Of a stretch of DNA of 14,795 nt, positions 13,686-14,795 are shown one piece after another. The notes under the pieces were generated by a model, which worked only from the letters and a program-made list of their open reading frames with translations, ran no database searches and was not told the origin of the DNA. Each line of letters opens with the position of its first letter. The first letter of the stretch is position 1. The DNA comes from JBGZFC01 sp041846575 (GTDB lineage: Bacteria; Bacteroidota; Bacteroidia; Bacteroidales; Dysgonomonadaceae), in contig JBGZFC010000043.1 of NCBI GenBank assembly GCA_041846575.1, positions 1 through 14,795 on the forward strand. The letters run 5' to 3'. The position numbers were made by a program, and so were the translations under genes.

Positions 13686-14636
13686 TTAAAAATCTATCTC
13701 CCTTAACCCTTTCACAGTCTCATTATACTCTTTCACCATCTCTTTTACCACTGTTTCAGCCGGAACAATTTCACGAATAAGAGAACTGATTTGCCCGATT
13801 TCCAATTCGCCTTCCGACATATCGCCATTAAAGATACCGAGTTTGGCACGCCCTCGTCCGAGAAGTTCGCGAAGTTCGTCAGCCGATGCGCCGTTATCTT
13901 CCATCTCCTGCACTTTGCGATAGAAGTCGTTCTTAATCAGTCGGGTAGGGCTTACTTTTTTCAATGAGAGCATCGTGTCGCCTTCGTTTAGTTGCAGGCA
14001 AAGTTGTTTAAACGCATCGGAAGCGGAACTCTCTTCGGTAAGCGCGAAACGTGTACCCACTTGCACCCCTTCGGCTCCAAGCGCGAATGCGGCAGCCATA
14101 CCGCTTCCCGTAGCGATTCCGCCGGCAGCGATAAGCGGCAAATCTATCGTTTTTCGCACTTGCGGAATAAGAGCGAGAGTGGTTGTCTCTTCACGTCCGT
14201 TGTGTCCGCCTGCTTCAAAACCTTCGGCAACGATAGCATCAACACCCGCTTCGGCACATTTAATGGCGAATTTCGAACTCGATACCACATGCGCCACCGT
14301 AATTCCTTTGGCTTGCAATCGGGCAGTCCACGTTTTGGGATTTCCTGCCGACGTAAAAACAATCGGTACTTTTTCTTCTATGATAATCTGCATTATCTCA
14401 TCGATTTGAGGATACATCAGCGGAATATTCACGCCGAAAGGTTTATCTGTAGCCGATTTGCATTTTTGGATATGCTCTCGTAATATTTCGGGATACATAG
14501 ACCCCGCTCCGAGTAAGCCTAATCCGCCCGCATTGCTCACGGCGGAAGCCAATCGCCATCCGCTGCACCACACCATTCCGCCTTGGATGATGGGATATTC
14601 GATATTGAAAAGTTGTGTAATTCTGTTTGTTTTCAT
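13686..14636 (-). CDS. FabK/nitronate monooxygenase-like FMN flavoprotein
   Basis: This 316-aa TIM-barrel flavoprotein belongs to the FabK/2-nitropropane dioxygenase family. It either reduces enoyl-ACP in fatty acid synthesis or oxidises alkyl nitronates. Visible motifs are YPIIQGGMVWCSG (14-26), GGLGLLGAG (37-45), DKPFGVNI (64-71) and AGNPK (97-101). The catalytic His lies in AEGFEAGGHNG (137-147; H145), close to the H144 I recall for pneumococcal FabK. The phosphate-binding block is LPLIAAGGIATGSGMAAAFALGAEGVQVGTRF. Sequence resemblance to FabK is strong through the first 210 residues, then looser. I therefore cannot separate FabK from a nitronate monooxygenase. It is cytoplasmic, with no signal peptide. 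Its start lies only 26 bp from the transposase stop upstream, so its promoter may lie in insertion-sequence DNA. Confidence 0.85.
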   Translation of the reverse strand: MKTNRITQLFNIEYPIIQGGMVWCSGWRLASAVSNAGGLGLLGAGSMYPEILREHIQKCKSATDKPFGVNIPLMYPQIDEIMQIIIEEKVPIVFTSAGNPKTWTARLQAKGITVAHVVSSSKFAIKCAEAGVDAIVAEGFEAGGHNGREETTTLALIPQVRKTIDLPLIAAGGIATGSGMAAAFALGAEGVQVGTRFALTEESSASDAFKQLCLQLNEGDTMLSLKKVSPTRLIKNDFYRKVQEMEDNGASADELRELLGRGRAKLGIFNGDMSEGELEIGQISSLIREIVPAETVVKEMVKEYNETVKGLREIDF

Positions 14637-14662
14637 ATCTGTTTAATAATTATATTTAATGA

Positions 14663-14795
14663 TTATCCGTATTTATACCTAAATTCATTTTGATAACTCA
14701 CACAGGCTACCAATAATCTGCCAAAAAGAGCTTCTCCAAAATATCTGCGGTTGAACTTGTAACAGAACTCGTCCAGATAGTTTTGTAAAAACTCC
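14663..14795 (-). CDS. IS1595-type transposase, C-terminal part (runs off the window)
   Basis: Read on the minus strand from the right edge, the frame encodes LQNYLDEFCYKFNRRYFGEA then LFGRLLVACVSYQNEF, and stops with TAA at 14663. The LDEFCYKFNRR strip is characteristic of the C-terminus of IS1595/ISXO2-like DDE transposases. The natural stop and intact frame fit either a complete element continuing past 14795 or a remnant. Only 43 residues are visible, so the DDE core cannot be checked. It ends 26 bp before the flavoprotein start, so the insertion-sequence end must lie within or very near that gene's leader. Confidence 0.75.
   Translation of the reverse strand, partial: EFLQNYLDEFCYKFNRRYFGEALFGRLLVACVSYQNEFRYKYG

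Overview
The window looks like chromosomal DNA of a Bacteroidota bacterium, most likely order Bacteroidales. Three things point there. The likely promoters use the Bacteroidota -7 box TAnnTTTG, the starts have A/T-rich leaders without Shine-Dalgarno sequences, and the protein families are typical: a PtpA-like prolyl tripeptidyl peptidase, paired DUF3857/transglutaminase-like secreted proteins, a DUF4172-type Fic protein and a YycJ-like metallo-hydrolase. The species cannot be named from sequence alone.

Layout. (1) 1-283 is non-coding and rich in degenerate short repeats. (2) 284-4751, minus strand, is a tight run read right to left: YycJ-like MBL-fold hydrolase, an EDD-type glycosyltransferase, a HigB/HigA toxin-antitoxin pair with its own well-formed promoter, a GT4 glycosyltransferase and a GT2 glycosyltransferase. 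The three glycosyltransferases suggest surface polysaccharide or glycan assembly. No flippase, polymerase or sugar-nucleotide genes are in view, so any pathway would extend beyond the left edge or be split up. (3) 4752-4874 is a divergent promoter region. (4) 4875-9268, plus strand, holds a small membrane protein with a PH-like tail and two large exported DUF3857/transglutaminase-like proteins. The first has lost the catalytic Cys and His; the second keeps them. (5) 9269-9640 is a convergent gap with a MITE-like element flanked by 9-bp direct repeats and a second copy of a 71-bp repeat also found at 185-255. (6) 9641-14636, minus strand, holds the PtpA-like exopeptidase, a DUF3784/PH-like membrane protein overlapping by 4 bp with a Fic AMPylase gene, and a FabK/nitronate monooxygenase-like flavoprotein. 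(7) The right edge carries the C-terminal end of an IS1595-type transposase.

Most genes are recognisable families. The parts most worth a second look are regulatory or mobile: a perfect palindrome plus an extra half-site upstream of the Fic operon; the toxin-antitoxin module lodged in a glycosyltransferase run, with a promoter that may drive two glycosyltransferases; the MITE inserted exactly at a stop codon; and the 71-bp repeat placed 3' of two minus-strand genes. I found no tRNA, rRNA or CRISPR array, and no clearly novel multi-gene defence system. The Fic plus membrane PH-protein pair is the nearest candidate for a little-described unit.
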